This document shows, one piece after another, positions 1-13,166 of a stretch of 64,000 bases of DNA. Source of the stretch: Icerya purchasi (lineage: Eukaryota > Arthropoda > Insecta > Hemiptera > Monophlebidae); assembly GCA_039619475.1 (NCBI GenBank), contig CM077115.1, positions 28,781,083-28,845,082 of the forward strand. Reading direction: 5' to 3'. The translations under genes were made by a program, and so were the position numbers. The notes under the pieces are model-generated. The model was not told the DNA's origin, did not search any database, and worked only from the letters and a program-made list of their open reading frames with translations. Numbering within the stretch: position 1 is the first letter of the stretch; each line of letters begins with the position of its first letter.

Positions 1-2970
1 CAAATTGCAGCCTCTGTAGTGGTGAATTAAATGCCACGTTTGTAGAGGATGACCTTAAACGAATCAGATGAATCGTTAAAAATATTAAACTGAGAAAAAA
101 AGGCGAAAGTGATTAGAGATGAAAACACCTGTTGAAGAGGAGACATTTTCGCTAGTACAGATATATACATATATGTAGAGATGTGTAGTATGATAAGAAA
201 TTTTCGGCTACTTGATTTCAGATGTTACAAGAAAACCGGTTGCATGATTAATATTCAAATTTATTTGAAAATAGAACCGTTTTACACATTAACGTTTTCG
301 AAAAATTTACGACCTTGCGAATCATTAGATGATCATTTACGATTACACACGGTAATCGATATTTTATTTTTTCATCCCGCAACGCGACAAACCATCGCTA
401 TTAAGTAATTAGTAGCAAAATCGTAAACTACCGCTTAAATTTTTTTTTTTTTTTTCGGAAATAACATAAAATAAAATCGTATTATATCGAGTTCATGTTT
501 GTGCATATCTCAACGATGAAAAAGTTGAGATAACAAACACGAGTATTTAACCGGTCGCATATCAGTTTCGGTGAATTTTTAATTACTACTTCCCCTACAC
601 CGGTTGGTTGATAAATAATAATTCGGCGGAAGAAAAACTCGTTTCAAAAGCACCGTTCAGAAATATAAAAAAATATACGCATAGTGTGACACTGATCGAA
701 ATCTTCAACTGAAGTTGGCGGCGAGGCATAATCAATCGATAACGAAACATTATCATTCCCCCCGCCTTTTCTATTCTCTCGCCTCTGTCCTAAACAGCGA
801 TGTATATACTTATATGTGTGCTTTTACTAATTCTCCTAGCTATTAAATTCTACCGCGATATTCATTTCATTTCATCCGCAGTGTAATACAATATCGAACA
901 CGGTTCGTTTTCTAAAACGAAAATGGAAGTACGCAATATTTCAAAAATTAATCGGAATTCTGCAGTTAGCTGAAAGCGCTATACGTGACGGAAGAAATAC
1001 CGAACGAATTGAGAACGAATCACAAACCAAATGCAAATATCCGTTGAGAACTGTACGAATTAAGCTTCGAGAAATAGTTCTTAATTGTGAAGCACAATCG
1101 GTCAGGCTCGAGAATCATGCGCTGCATGGTAAAATTATCCTCCTATATTATGCGCCGGCAATTGCCAAAGTTCAGAATTCTCACCGTAAAGCTTAATCGA
1201 ATGCAGTTAGTACGGAACGCTCATCTCGTAGCTTAAATTTTATACTAGAAGAAGTAATTAACCTGCGGGAAATCAGCGATTCTGCTCCACTTACTAAGCA
1301 CCGAATTATAATATAAACTAACTGAATACATTCAATGCTCGTATTTGAAAAATTCCAAATTATGTACAATATCATCATTATATACGTAGTTGCGCTTAGA
1401 TCATCGTTAGGCGTTAAGTATCTCGTTGAAAACAAGCAATTTCTCTATGCGTTCTTCTCCTCTCACCCTATAAAATGTCGGAAATTTTTTTTACAGGCAA
1501 CCCATTCGTGTCCGGTCAAAGATTAAACATAATTCGTATCGTTAACTTTTAGTAGCATCGTTCATTGCTCCAGACATCGCGCGCGGTCATCCTGGCAAAC
1601 ACGTTCATATATCCCGCGTATCATCTTCATGTATCATCTCTCCGTGTCTATTCTCCTACAATACACGCACAGTACAATAACTTAGTCGCAATCGTTTCCG
1701 CCCCTGAGGGTATGGGAGCGGTTAACCTTGAAGGCTTCTTCTTCGGTCTTCGAACATTTTTCCGCTTTAATCGAATATTTTAATATACGCTGTACCGGAC
1801 GAGTGTGGAATTTCCACGAATTGCGGTCGAGAGATTGAACGAGAAACTAGAAATAAATGCGGATTACAGTAAGAATGAAACCGCGATCAATAGCTTCTGC
1901 CGGGCGAATTGTTACCGCCAAACAACAGTTTCCGTTTGCAGTGTTTCGCAAAAACGTTATCGAGCGACAATTAAGATTTTATTATTTACCTTTTTTCTTT
2001 ATTAACCCCCATCGAAAATAACAGAAATTTTTTAAACCTGAACATTTCTTTAATTATTTTATTAAGTTTATTTTTACGTTTTTATTGAAATTCTTCTTTT
2101 TTTTCTTTTCCGAGCGCGTTAAATATCAGCTTATAACACCAAACTGTCTACCATTTTCAATGGAAAAAAAAAAGCGGTTATCTCTTTTCAGCTTTCTTTC
2201 TTATCTTGTTCTGTTTTGCGTTTTCTTTTCGTTAGAGCAGACGCGCGAACACACACCGATAAAGTTGCAGCGCGTAATTAATTGAATCAGTGAATAATCA
2301 TGTTTTGGGTTTCAACGAAACTAATGCAAATTATATCGTCACAGGGGGAAAAAGTAAAAAATCCGCTCTCAACGGTTAACATCCGCATTTGTTTTATTTC
2401 GGGTAATTCCGGGAATTTCCGTTACTTCATCCATTCACTCATGGCGCGCGATCTGTCGACCAAAAATACCTCTTCTAAATTTATTTATTTAATCGCTGTC
2501 ATTGTGCAAGAAGGAGCCGGTTAAATTTAAATTCGATCAGATTTAATGCAAAGCGGTCAGTATAGCGGCTGTGATGTAAAGAAAAGGCGGGGAATGGAGT
2601 ATATGTCACAAGTAGAAGCACTGAGCAAAAGAGATGAACACACTTAATTAATAATGGCGCGTGATCAGCGTCCAGGAAATTATTGAAAAATTAAGGAAGG
2701 CAGCGAGTAGAAAAAGAAAACGAAAGGAAAATAGTATATGATTACGACGTAGAAGAATAATGGAGATAAAATTACTAGAAGAATGAAGGGGGGAAATTCG
2801 AAGGGAAACCACGAATTAGAAGGAAATTTAGGTTGAATAATGAGTGCTGAAAAAAATATCCGATACCATAATCTGAAGAACTGTTACACCGACGTAGAAA
2901 GTTCTAGGGGATTATTTTCGAAGCAGCAAATGCCACCGATTTCCCCGCTATAATATCAAATGTCGAAACG
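1..2970. other. A/T-rich intergenic or intronic DNA, no gene recognised
   Basis: Short frames occur on both strands (for example 1,565-1,783 and 2,300-2,524), but none shows a recognisable domain, a splice-framed exon or a repeat signature. Homopolymer runs such as the T tract near 440 are typical of the background. I see nothing that deserves a gene call. Confidence 0.5.
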
Positions 2971-2974
2971 AAAG

Positions 2975-2976
<2 letters not shown>

Positions 2977-3004
<28 letters not shown>
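2977..3004. repeat. (AT)n microsatellite
   Basis: This is an uninterrupted AT dinucleotide run of about 28 bases. It creates the low-complexity YIYIYI stretch in the antisense frame 2,904-3,113, which is therefore not a gene. Confidence 0.9.
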
Positions 3005-3008
<4 letters not shown>

Positions 3009-5449
3009 ATATAGCGGAATGATCAGGAGCGAAAAAATAGGTATGGTGAAAGTCGGGAATTGAAAGGGGATTAGAGAAAATGAAAATAACGGGCTCTTTG
3101 CCCAAATGGTCATTGATTAATTTTTAAAGATAATTCTACTGTAAGAAGACGGAAAAAGTTTTGATTTTTTTTTTTTTTTAATATATATACAATATATTTT
3201 ATTTACGATAGTTTTCTCACCGATATTGGCCAAATTATTCCGTGTTAGTTTAAACTTAATAATAACATTTAAATCGTTATTTTTGCACAATCTGCCCCAT
3301 TTCCTATATCTTATACGGTCATTATTATTTTTTTTTTAATATTTGCTTCTTTCCGTAACCCTCAATTCCCGTTTTAGCTGTAGCTCGTATTTTGATCCTT
3401 TACAAATTCCTTAGATGTCATATTTATCGTGCGCGTTATAATGAACCATATATCTTAGTTTTACAAATGGTACGTAAATTTTTTTTTTGCTTAGTTCATA
3501 TTTCATTTTCTTTCCTCGATAATTTATTTCCCACTGTCAAGTATTTCTAAATCTTCATTTTAATAAGTGTACGTTCTCTCCTTACGCTTGGTGTACGTTT
3601 TCGTTTTAATTATCTACCGTTCTGTTACTCCTTTTTTGAGGTTCATAATTACCCTTAAGTATTCCCCATCTGCAGTTGATTTATCTAAAAACACTTTTGT
3701 TTTCTTTTCCCGTTATGCCTCGAGTTCATACCTAAGTCTTGGATTTTTAACTAATTTTTAACTTTTTTCTCTCTATTGACCAGTACTTCTTCTTTTTTTT
3801 TTGAAAATATAAAATAACGCTGGCAGTATATTGCTCCAACGTTCTTCGCTATGCCCTTTGTGTCTAAGTTCCAGCCTGAAATATGTTAACTTCGACTACG
3901 AAACTATTTCCACTAGCAGGTTTACTTTTCGCATTCGCTCCTTTGAATGTATCTTGGCTCAATTTCATCACTACGATGTATAGACGGATCTGTGCATATA
4001 GTGATGAAGCACGGAGTGCCTTTCCCATTAATAATCGTCCAAAATATTTTTCTTTATTCTCCATTGTGTCCCCAGAATTAATCGCTATTTTTCTCCCCTT
4101 TGCAGCGTGTCCACGAAAGTAGCTCTTCAAAAAATGTCCTGGTTTTAACCGATTCCCAGCAATGTCGCTCCGACGCTTTACTTCTCCTCTCCGCTCATTG
4201 TTCGCGTCATCCAGTTTCCTAAATGGAGTTATATTGTAGAAACCGTTAAGGTATCGTTCATCCGGCTCACATAGGCATCTACGAACACAACAGAGCTCAA
4301 TGCCATTTATTGCATATGAAGATTTGAAATCATACGAACAATGCTGAAAAATTGGATCGACAACACACCTGACTACATGTGTAAGATTCCGATTTCACGG
4401 AAGGGGAAGATGGTCATCAACAGTCTGAACTCGAAAAAGGTTTATATATCGTTATGATCTCATTGTCTGTCTTCTTTGTAACATTGCGCTTGTTTTTGTA
4501 GTTTTTTAATTTAATTCGGGGGGGGGGGGTTTCAAGCACCGCTTTCCCGGAAAATATATTAATTTTATAACGAGCAAAAAGAAAATCAACGGCCAAAAAA
4601 GAAATAATGACATTTTAGTAATATGGGCGGATATACGCAAACAGAATTAAACAACCACGGTGAAAAGTATACAATTTAGTACTTTCTCTAAAATATTCGA
4701 TGTAAAAATATTTAAAAAATACAACGAAATCAGCTACCGCCAATGTGGAGGGAAAAAAAATTACTTAGTTCAAAATTTAATTAACCACGCATCGAATTCA
4801 TATCACCCTAAAAATATATTACATAAATATTGTTTATCTCAGCGCATAGATGCGCTAGGCAAATTCCCTTATAGCGCATACTGTATTATATTGTCGCGAA
4901 CCATTTTCATTACTTTTTAACCGTTCCTGATCTCTAAGGCTGGTTACCTTACGGAACTGATTTTTTTTTCAAGAAAGTTAAGATTACCAGAAAAAAAAAA
5001 TCCAAATTTCATCTGTCTAAATAGAGTAATTTCTAAGATTCGAGCGTCGAAAAATCACAATTCCAGACACTCGCTGATTCACTGATAGACTAATAATGCA
5101 TAACCATAAAAAATTTAAGTTCTAGAAATTTGAAATTTAAAACATAGATAATGTTTATGAATTACGATCAAATATGTATGTATATATATATGTATAATTA
5201 AATGTAATACTTCAAAAAACAATTACCGGCTACGTAAGAAAGGCAAAATAGTAAAATAATTTTCCATTCTATATTCGAATAAACTGAATGAAGACGAAAA
5301 AAGAATATTGACGCGGTAGAAGCGAAGGTCACACTAGTGAAAATTAAATATTGAGACTTTACATATAAAAGATGGCCCGTGCTTGACATGCTGTCGAGAA
5401 GGTTATCAAAGTTAAAGTTGGAGTAATGCTTAGAAGAATTCCTACGTCT
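3005..5449. other. Unassigned A/T-rich DNA
   Basis: Two overlapping frames on opposite strands (3,864-4,130 minus, 88 codons; 3,883-4,122 plus, 79 codons) cover the same DNA and neither matches a family I know. A slightly less A/T-rich patch at 4,140-4,440 might be old TE sequence, but I could not read a domain in it. A run of G lies near 4,520. Confidence 0.4.
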
Positions 5450-5917
5450 CCTCTTTCTCTAACTCGATTCCTTTTTCTTATCTATTCAGCCTTCCCTTCC
5501 TCGTTTCCCCTGGTTTCTTGACTTTTCTGCCATGCGTCGCTCCAACATCTCTGCGATTTGCCGCCTGCGCTTTGGGCACAGTTTGCTTCCTTCCTCGTTT
5601 TTCCGTTACTCTCTTGTGCCGTCTTCTTTTTGTCCATTGCACCCCTCCAATATCCAATTTGTGTGTGATCCCGATTACGTAATGTTCGAGTGTGCATCTC
5701 TTGCAACCGATCAAGCTGCTTTCTACTCCTCCCTTTTACATATTCCCACTCCATACAGTGCTTCGTTCATTCTCTCCCTTCCTTCTCCTTCTCTTGTTCA
5801 GGCTCTTGATTCCTTTTTGTCGGCTATCTCTGATCGTATAAAGATCTAAGTTTCTTCGTCCTTTTTCATCTGTTCTTGTACCAATGTCCTTGTGGACGAA
5901 CCTCAAAAAAAAAAAAA
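5450..5917 (+). mobile_element. 3'-end copy of the RNase H-type LINE family (copy 1)
   Basis: The frame ending at 5,849 gives the C-terminus of the LINE polyprotein. It has the LRFGHSLLPSS motif, then a PLHP...CDPD.VMFEC zinc-knuckle-like segment, and ends in ISDRIKI before the stop. The same motifs occur near the 3' end of the long copy at 21-24 kb. A short 3' UTR with an ATGTCCTTGTGGACGA motif follows, then a run of A at 5,905-5,917. Around LRFGHS this copy keeps about six codons that the long copy has lost, so the reading frame is intact here and broken there. It is a 5'-truncated insertion; the left boundary is approximate. Confidence 0.8.
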
Positions 5918-6419
5918 GAAATTGTAATATCTCAAAAAAAACGTCCATCTATGGTAATTCTCTTTAAACCTCGGAATTAATGGGGAAAAAACACCTTCCT
6001 AAGAGTTGGGGGTCGATCTTCAAATCTGTGAAAAAGACTTTTTCTTTTCACCATTGTTAGGGAAATAAGTGTTAAAGTCTATGTAAAAAGCACGTCCTTC
6101 AAGTTTCATGTTTACAGAATTACTTTGATAAAGTTGAACGTTGATTTTCAGTCAATCACTCTAAAAATACTCGTAAATTTATTGATAAATTATAAATACT
6201 GAATTAACGGGGGGACATTACCCGTAAAATACGGTCGCTCGTTACATGGTTATCGTAGTAAAGTGGTCGATTGAAAACAAAATTGTTTGCCCCTTCAATT
6301 CCCCAAAACGATATGTACTCCGAAAAGTAAACAAAATACTACGTAAGTATAATTTTCCCCTTCCGTGCATGGGACCAGTATGCAGTAAAGATAAATATAT
6401 CACGATTAGAATAGCTCAC

Positions 6420-6925
6420 AAACAACTGCAGAACATCTCAAACAGAAGGCAATTGAGGCGATTAACAGATATGAAGATTTCACAAAGGCGTATACAGACG
6501 GATCTAAGGCGTGTACAGGTAAATTGTCATCAGCAGCGTGCGGTTACAAAATATTGATGGTGTACACTAGTAGGGGCTCCATGGTGGCCGCCGACTAATA
6601 GCTCGCGTGTCGAATTCACAACGAGATCTATCGGCTAAGAATAGGGCATATAAAATTCATGACCACATACTCTGTAAAGGATAAGTCTAGAACACGCATG
6701 TCCATACACTGTGCTGAATTAAAATATCCGTCATTATAACATATTTTAATTGGATACTGTGTAGCTTTAATGCAATCCGTGCAAGCTCTTTCATAACGTT
6801 AACATAAGTATTAAACAACGAATAATCGTATAACCCTTTGAAGAACTGCATTCAGGATGATAGAAACAGCTGGTTGGTCTTTAAGTAGCCTAGGCAGCTC
6901 TGATAACCTTCGTAGTTAAAAACGG
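6420..6925 (+). mobile_element. Fragment of another LINE: RNase H and C-terminal region, decayed
   Basis: Reading from about 6,425, the frame gives AEHLKQKAIEAINRYEDF and then KAYTDGSK, the first strand of a LINE RNase H domain with its catalytic Asp (YTDGS). Further on, broken frames resemble the C-terminal 'RIGH..f.T' and 'HIL' motifs of I-clade LINEs (about 6,630-6,760). Several stops and frame changes show that it is inactive. It is a different lineage from the family at 21-24 kb. Ends are approximate; the RNase H start is firm and the C-terminal part is inference. Confidence 0.55.
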
Positions 6926-9280
6926 TAATTCAATGAAAAAAGAAAATACCCAGGTGCAAAAAATTAAATTATGTTGAAGTCTAAAAAATTAAATTATACC
7001 CGGTGCATGTATGGAAAAAATACTTCCGTATAAAAACGATAAAAACATAATAAACAAGTTGGAAAAACTTCTGTGACGACCGCTAAAGACTGTATCATTA
7101 ACTTCCCGATTATATACATATATGTCACATAATTTTGCTTAGTACAGCTGCACGAATTTTCGCAAACAACCCGTAAACGGTTTTCCATTTTTTTTTTAGT
7201 GTTTTTTTTTAAAGAAAAACCTGTTGCTCTGTTTTGTTTACAGTTAGAGTCAATTTTTGGTACACTACTCCGTATTATAATTAGTTTTTACCAAATAATT
7301 ACATTAATTTTTCAGACATTTTTCACATTACTCGAAGTTTCCTGCAGCAAATAAATTTTCTCGATAACATCGAACAGTCAGAGTAAATTTCAGTTGAATA
7401 CGTAATTAAGAAAAAGAAAAAAATACAGTCCTAACAATTTCCGTAAAAGTTCGTCACATATTTCGTAACGTTTTTTTTGTAACAATTTTTCGTAACGTTT
7501 TTATAATATCACCCCCGGCGTAAGAATAACGTCAATAATACGCAATATATGTATACACATATATATGGCTAGTACATTTAAGAAATATCTTCCCTTTTAT
7601 TTATTTATTTTTTTTAATTACCCATACCCGAAAACGTAAATATATCACCAAACTCCTAATTTCTAGTATGCTTAGAAAACATTCATCGTTTTTTGATCAC
7701 TTTTTTTCCTACGTGCATATCGTTTTTTTTTTATCTTCTAAAATTAAGATTCCGAATAATTGGTGAATTTTGAAAAATTAATACTTCCTTCTCTCTTACC
7801 TACACTTTTGTTTATTTACTTTCTAATATGAACTCTCTTTTATCCAATCAGCTTCCCTTTTTCACGCATTCCACTTTGTAAATATATGTATATTCGAAAT
7901 TTCTCAGTGAATAATATGTACGTTTTCAGGCAGTATTGTTTTCTCCCACAGATTACTTCGTGCTTTTATTCATTAAAAGGATATCTAGCAAGACCAGCTT
8001 CAAGGAAGAGGTATTCTGTCATAAAAGTTAAACCTTTTTTTAACGGGAACAATATTTTATGACATTCAGTACAGAACCAAAAAAATAATTAAGATCAGAC
8101 GGGGTTAATTATCGCACGCGTTAATGTACCTCGAAATGAAAATCAGTGGTTACCCCTTCCCTTTATTCCCAGAAAGAAAAAAAAAAAACCGCACAAAAAA
8201 AGTGTGTTTGTCTCGACTATGCCTCTTACTCCAGTTTTCGGTTGATGCCTTTTTCTTCAAATAACTCTTAATTCCTGCGTCCAGGGCTCTATCATTTTTC
8301 ACGGTTTCGCTGCGTTACTGCTTTTAATCACTGGAATTCACGAGAGCACTTCGTTTTTTCTTCTAACCTATATTGATCACTCAGCCAACCACCGTAGATT
8401 AGCAAGCGGTTCGAATCAAAAACCATCAATGCCTAACATGACGCTCCTCTCCACTAGAGAATTTTATCGTCATTCGTTTTCCATCTGACCCGAAACTTAC
8501 GGTTAAGTTCACTGTAAAATCTGACGCGTTTGTCGTAATATCGGCGCGTTTCGTGGAATTATCGAATGGCAGACAGAATTAATAATTATTATAAATGATA
8601 TAAATAAATCGTTTTGAATAAAAATTTCTTTGCGGTGCGTTCCAAAATTTGTTTTCGCAATATCATTTTTACCTGAACGTGACGCACTAATTATGCTAAA
8701 TGTGCAGTACTGCAACGACCTGAAATTTTTCTCGTTCTTGATTGACTATGAAAACTGCGCATTCCGTTATGACGTTAGGAAGTGACAAAAACACAACCAA
8801 CGTTTCCGATTTACTACAACCCCGTTTGTAAGACTCGCTTAACTATTTTTTCATTTTACTCGAGTGTCGTGGAAGAATTTTTCTATAAATGCTGTAAGGA
8901 TACAGGTGTTTATGTCGCTCCGAACATATACGTGTGTATATAAATAATACAGATTAATCGGGCTGCTAATGGCAATTTTACGTGAAAAATAATAAGAAAG
9001 TCCTCCGTAACATTTTTATATCGCGCTTATGGTGGGACGTTTACTTCCTTTTCTCGGAGTATTAACTGAAATAAAAGAATTATTGAAAACTGCCCCATCC
9101 GAGGGGTGCCTTTGGGCGAAGTTCGAAGTTTTTACCTATATCACACATAGATATGATGAAGTCGAACGATTCACAAAATGGATAGAAAAGAAAATTAACA
9201 CATGTTTTCGTAATATCACAGCGTTATCGTGCAAAATGTAAAATTTTAAATAATTTGCAAAAATGCGTAGTGATTTTTTC
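6926..9280. other. A/T-rich DNA without a recognised gene
   Basis: Only short frames occur (for example 6,994-7,188 minus, 8,509-8,715 minus, 9,029-9,241 plus). None shows a known motif or paired splice sites. T-rich homopolymers are frequent. Confidence 0.45.
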
Positions 9281-9352
9281 TCGTGCAGTGAATTGTAGAA
9301 AATCATGAAAATTTACAGGTTTTTTTCATGCGTAGTGAATTGTAGAAAAATA
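9281..9352. repeat. Two-copy short tandem duplication
   Basis: The motif GTGAATTGTAGAAAA occurs twice about 46 bases apart, each preceded by CG/GC-TAGT-like sequence, so this is a small local duplication. Confidence 0.45.
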
Positions 9353-10320
9353 TTTTTGTCGAAAGTTCACGGATAAAATGATTTTTGTATAATTAATACA
9401 CTATACACAATTCATTATTTCTAACTTCCAATTTTTTTTTCATTATTAATTCTATTTAATCTACTACTAATGTTTTGCTAGTGTTGTATTTTCTTTAACA
9501 AAAAGAAACGCAAAGTAATTTTGTATTTTCCATTTGTACTTTTTTATTAATGTTAAATAGTGACGGAGTCAGACATTTTCGGATTTTTATTAAAATTTTT
9601 CATATATGTTACACGCTCGTTCCGCCATTTCTATAATTGTATTAAAATTTGAACTCTTTTCTTGATTTTATTAACCGTTGTCCTTAGTTTCTCCATGGTT
9701 AACCTTGTGGTTAGCGTATTGCGAATAAATATTACGTTAAAAATATATTTTCTCACTGGGTCAGACCTTTCGGATTTCCCCTTAGGCTCGCCGGTTAAAA
9801 AGAGGACAAAAGCCATTAAGGCATATTTTGTGAATGGAATATATAGCATTTTTAATCGTACATATTTATTAAAATTGTAAATAATTAATAACGTAAAGAA
9901 TATATTAATTCAGTAGATTCAACTGTAGAAAGATATGCCTTAAAAACGTTACCGAATTGATGTATCGTTTGTATTTATTTATTTATTTCTGGAATTGCTT
10001 AAAAGTTTAAAATCACCCCGTACATTTCGAAAATTACTGTACGATAGTGTTAATACAATTCATGAAATTGGCGAAAAGTAAAATGGTTCATAAATTGTAC
10101 GATTTCATTACTTACAGTGGTTATCTAACTATTTTTTTGTATCCTATTGTCTTCTATTACCTAACTTTTTCTTTAGATTACTCCGCGCCTATTTATGTAC
10201 CCTGCTCTTTTTGGTTACAATATTCGTAGTTGATCTTATTACTCTACAAATCCCATTGCCGGAAAAGAGCTATTTACACATATCGACATTGATAGACTCA
10301 ATAAAATAAGTTAAAATATA
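9353..10320. other. A/T-rich DNA without a recognised gene
   Basis: Frames at 9,631-9,849 (minus) and 9,662-9,880 (plus) overlap on opposite strands and show no domain. I see nothing else in the stretch. Confidence 0.4.
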
Positions 10321-10349
10321 TCTACATACATATACACACACACACACAC

Positions 10350-10384
<35 letters not shown>

Positions 10385-10411
10385 TGTATTTATTTATTTA
10401 TTTATTTATTT
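10321..10411. repeat. Compound microsatellite (CA)n(TA)n(TTTA)n
   Basis: A CA run passes into a TA run and then into a TTTA tetranucleotide run. It lies immediately to the left of the large foldback at 10,455. Confidence 0.85.
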
Positions 10412-10454
10412 TGTGAATGCCATAGAAATGAATTATTGTAAAATGAAGAATCTA

Positions 10455-10903
10455 TAAAATGTTTTTTTTATAAAAAAAGTAAATACCGATACTTGAAGGT
10501 TTATTATAAAAATTTAAAAATGCACTAAAAAGTAAAAAATAATTACTCCCGATGAGGAAATATATATGTATGTATATCAGAGTGATATAACACTTAAGTG
10601 GTGATATCGTAATTCTTATACAACATTAATTTTTCGGAGTTGGCATCAAATTCATATTAAAAGAATAATTAAAAACTGCATTAAATGTTGATTAAATTGT
10701 TCCTAACATGAATTTAATTCCAACTCCAAAAAATTAATGTTGTATAAGAATTACGACATCACCACTTAAGTGTTATATCACTCTGATATATATATATTTC
10801 CTCATCGGGAGTAATTATTTTTTACTTTTTAGTGCATTTTTAAATTTTTATAATAAACCTTCAAGTATCGGTATTTACTTTTTTTATAAAAAAAAACATT
10901 TTA
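10455..10903. repeat. Long foldback: ~200-bp inverted arms around a ~52-bp loop
   Basis: The left arm (10,455-10,655) and right arm (10,708-10,903) are reverse complements with only a few mismatches and small indels. Arm landmarks include TAAATACCGATACTTGAAGG on the left, mirrored in CCTTCAAGTATCGGTATTTA on the right, and CACTTAAGTG near the centre of both. The loop is 10,656-10,707. No coding frame is inside. It could be a foldback MITE or a locus whose transcript would form long hairpin RNA; the sequence alone does not decide. Flanking repeats were not clear enough to call a target-site duplication. Confidence 0.85.
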
Positions 10904-11071
10904 TTTCGTTACTCTTTAGTGCATTTTTATTCAATTAAATTAAAACATTTTAATAAGAACAGATATTTCCACGGTGTGAAAACACCAAAAGCTGCATTTC
11001 CATGGTAATTTGGCAAATTTATATAGTATTTTAAGTCAATAAATCTAACTTGACATTGAAACTAATCATGA

Positions 11072-11325
11072 ATGAAAAGCATCCAAAAAGCTTCAATCTC
11101 CCGCATTATTAAGGATAACTCAAAAACTACCGGTCAGATCTTGATCAAATTTAAATGGGACCACATGAGAAACACCACCTTTCAAATAAAAAAAATCCCA
11201 TCGAAATCGCTTCACCTAGAAAAAAGTTCTGTGGTAACACACATAAAAAAAATAAAAATAAAAAAAAAAAAAAAAAATACAGTCGAATTGAATACCTCCT
11301 CCTTTTTTGAAGTCGGTTAAAAACA
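11072..11325 (+). repeat. Dispersed insect repeat ending in GAAGTCGGTTAAAAA
   Basis: The segment runs from 'AACTCAAAAACTACCGGTCAG' through an A-rich stretch to ACAGTCGAATTGA and ends in a CCTCCTCC-TTTTTTGAAGTCGGTTAAAAA boundary. I recognise this 3' boundary from memory as common in insect genomes. Related ends are at 18,830-18,908 and, inverted, near 31,194-31,211. The overlapping open frames on both strands come from this repeat and are not genes. Confidence 0.6.
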
Positions 11326-11404
11326 ATTTTCATTTTACCGCAGGAAGAAATGCGAAGAAGTTTGCGGAAAATATACGTGTTGCAAGAAGGGATTATTTGT
11401 AATA

Positions 11405-11985
11405 ACTGCCATCACTCTGTTTGTAAAATTAAAAAAAAAAAAAATCTTCATTAATATTTCAAAACTAGGAGGAGTCATCAAATTTTGCTGGATTCCGGGC
11501 CACTGTGTAGTATTACTCTTAGTGATAACCGACCAAGGTCAGGCACTAAATTTCACCTATTTCCTTTCATCTCATCCTTCGACCTTCTAGATGTAAAAGC
11601 GATAGCAATGCAGATTGTTTTGGGGTATCTAGTAAATATTTTCCCATTGTACAACCATCTCTTCCGTCTATACGTTGGTTTTATTACGTTTGTGTTCAGT
11701 ATGACCCGTAGGAGATTTGTGACTGTTGTGTGCAGGCTGCGTGGCGGTCACTGCACTTCATGTATACACTGCTGTCACGTACTATAAACATTGGGAAGTT
11801 GCGATTTTTCGAAATTACTCGTAAGATTCGTATGTCCACTATGCAAACCCGTTTTTGTGACATTGCTGTGTTTTTTTTGTTTTTTGAAACTTTTATTCGG
11901 TGATTTTCTTTTAGGCATTGTGCTTAATCAACCGTGTGTAATGGAACACCTGTTCCGGCTACTCCCGCTCCCCACGCACGAATAG
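11405..11985 (+). mobile_element. Decayed LINE fragment with RNase H and C-terminal motifs
   Basis: Across 11,445-11,510 the frame reads INISKLGGVIKFCWIPGHC, the last strand of the LINE RNase H domain (WIPGH). A frame change follows and then SDNRPRSGTKFH, which fits the usual GNxxADxLA helix after decay. Downstream, 11,700-11,790 reads RRRFVTVVCRLRGGHCTSC, like the RLRxGHT motif of I-clade LINEs, followed by a Cys-rich segment near 11,830-11,860. Stops and shifts show it is dead. The family is related to, but not the same as, the one at 21-24 kb. Confidence 0.6.
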
Positions 11986-13160
11986 TTCCGTCTTGCTGTT
12001 TCAAAACAACAACCCTATTACCAAGAGAGAATAATTAGTGTAGACGACGTCAGGGCGTTCATTTCCGTATCGGAGAAGTCGAGGACTCGATAAAAGGGAG
12101 TAATTTTAAATCGGTCGCAGTACTGTAAACAGATTTCCGATAATTAAAAACGTCGTTTTCGGTTTCACTGGATAATTACGCGCGCAGGTAAATCAAAAAA
12201 AGTCGTTTATTTATCGCCCCGGCTCTTGGCTAGCGTTAAAATATTATTCAGAACGTGTTATTTCCAGCTGATAGTATCAATGAACCAGCATTCCCGGTTT
12301 CCGCGTAACCTAGAACTTGATTTGCCGATTGATTAATAAACTCGCATTACCGCCAGACATCGCTGATTACCAGACAGCATACTATGTAAACGAACCTAAT
12401 CTTAATTGTTTACACATCGAAAATTTTATAACCGAACTAATAGTAAAAATAACGGCGATAACAGTAATATTAATAATAATAGTAATAATTAATAAATAAA
12501 TGGGAAAAATTTATAAACTTTTCCGCAATACTCTAATGGAATTTAAAGTAAAACGCGGAGGAGTAGGACTTCTGCTGGAACTCGTATTTCAACTTTAATT
12601 AGAATCAGTTGTTTTTCCCGCTATGATTCACTAGAGTCCACCGAATATCGGAATTTATTTCGTAGAATTTTTAAGTCACTCAATTGCTAACAAAACGCCG
12701 GCTGATCGCTAAATTGAACGATAAACTACACGACGATCATCGCCGTGTCATCACGTTTTTCTTGCTGCAACTTTAACCACGAAATTAATCGATTCGACAT
12801 GTGTTTCGACTGGCTCTTTCTTTGATGTTTAATTCATGGCTTTTTTATACACTACCGTAAAATTTTTTCCCGTTCAACAATTACTACTTTGGCATATTTG
12901 TAATCTTATCCGTTTTTTTGCAAACTTTCATTTAACAGTTTTTTTTTTTTTTGTTTTTTTGTTAATTTACCCATTGCTTCACATGCTAAATTTCAGCACT
13001 CACAACACTTCGACAGGTGTTTCATTATCAAAAGTTGTTTCCGAATCCAATTAACTGCTAGTGGTCTATTCTGGATACACTAAAAATGCTGCGAAAAAAA
13101 TTTAAAAAATGAAAAACAACGCGTGATTAAAGTGGAATGATGTCTAGTGTATGATCAAGC
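11986..13160. other. Unassigned A/T-rich DNA
   Basis: There is a short less A/T-rich patch near 12,040-12,110 with no readable domain, and short frames at 12,317-12,499 and 12,836-13,054. No exon is supported. Confidence 0.4.
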
Positions 13161-13166
13161 CTAGAC

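Noticed and set aside
3864..4130. 88-codon minus frame with an overlapping 79-codon plus frame
   Set aside because: Both frames are open in the same place and neither matches a family; a chance run of low stop density is more likely.
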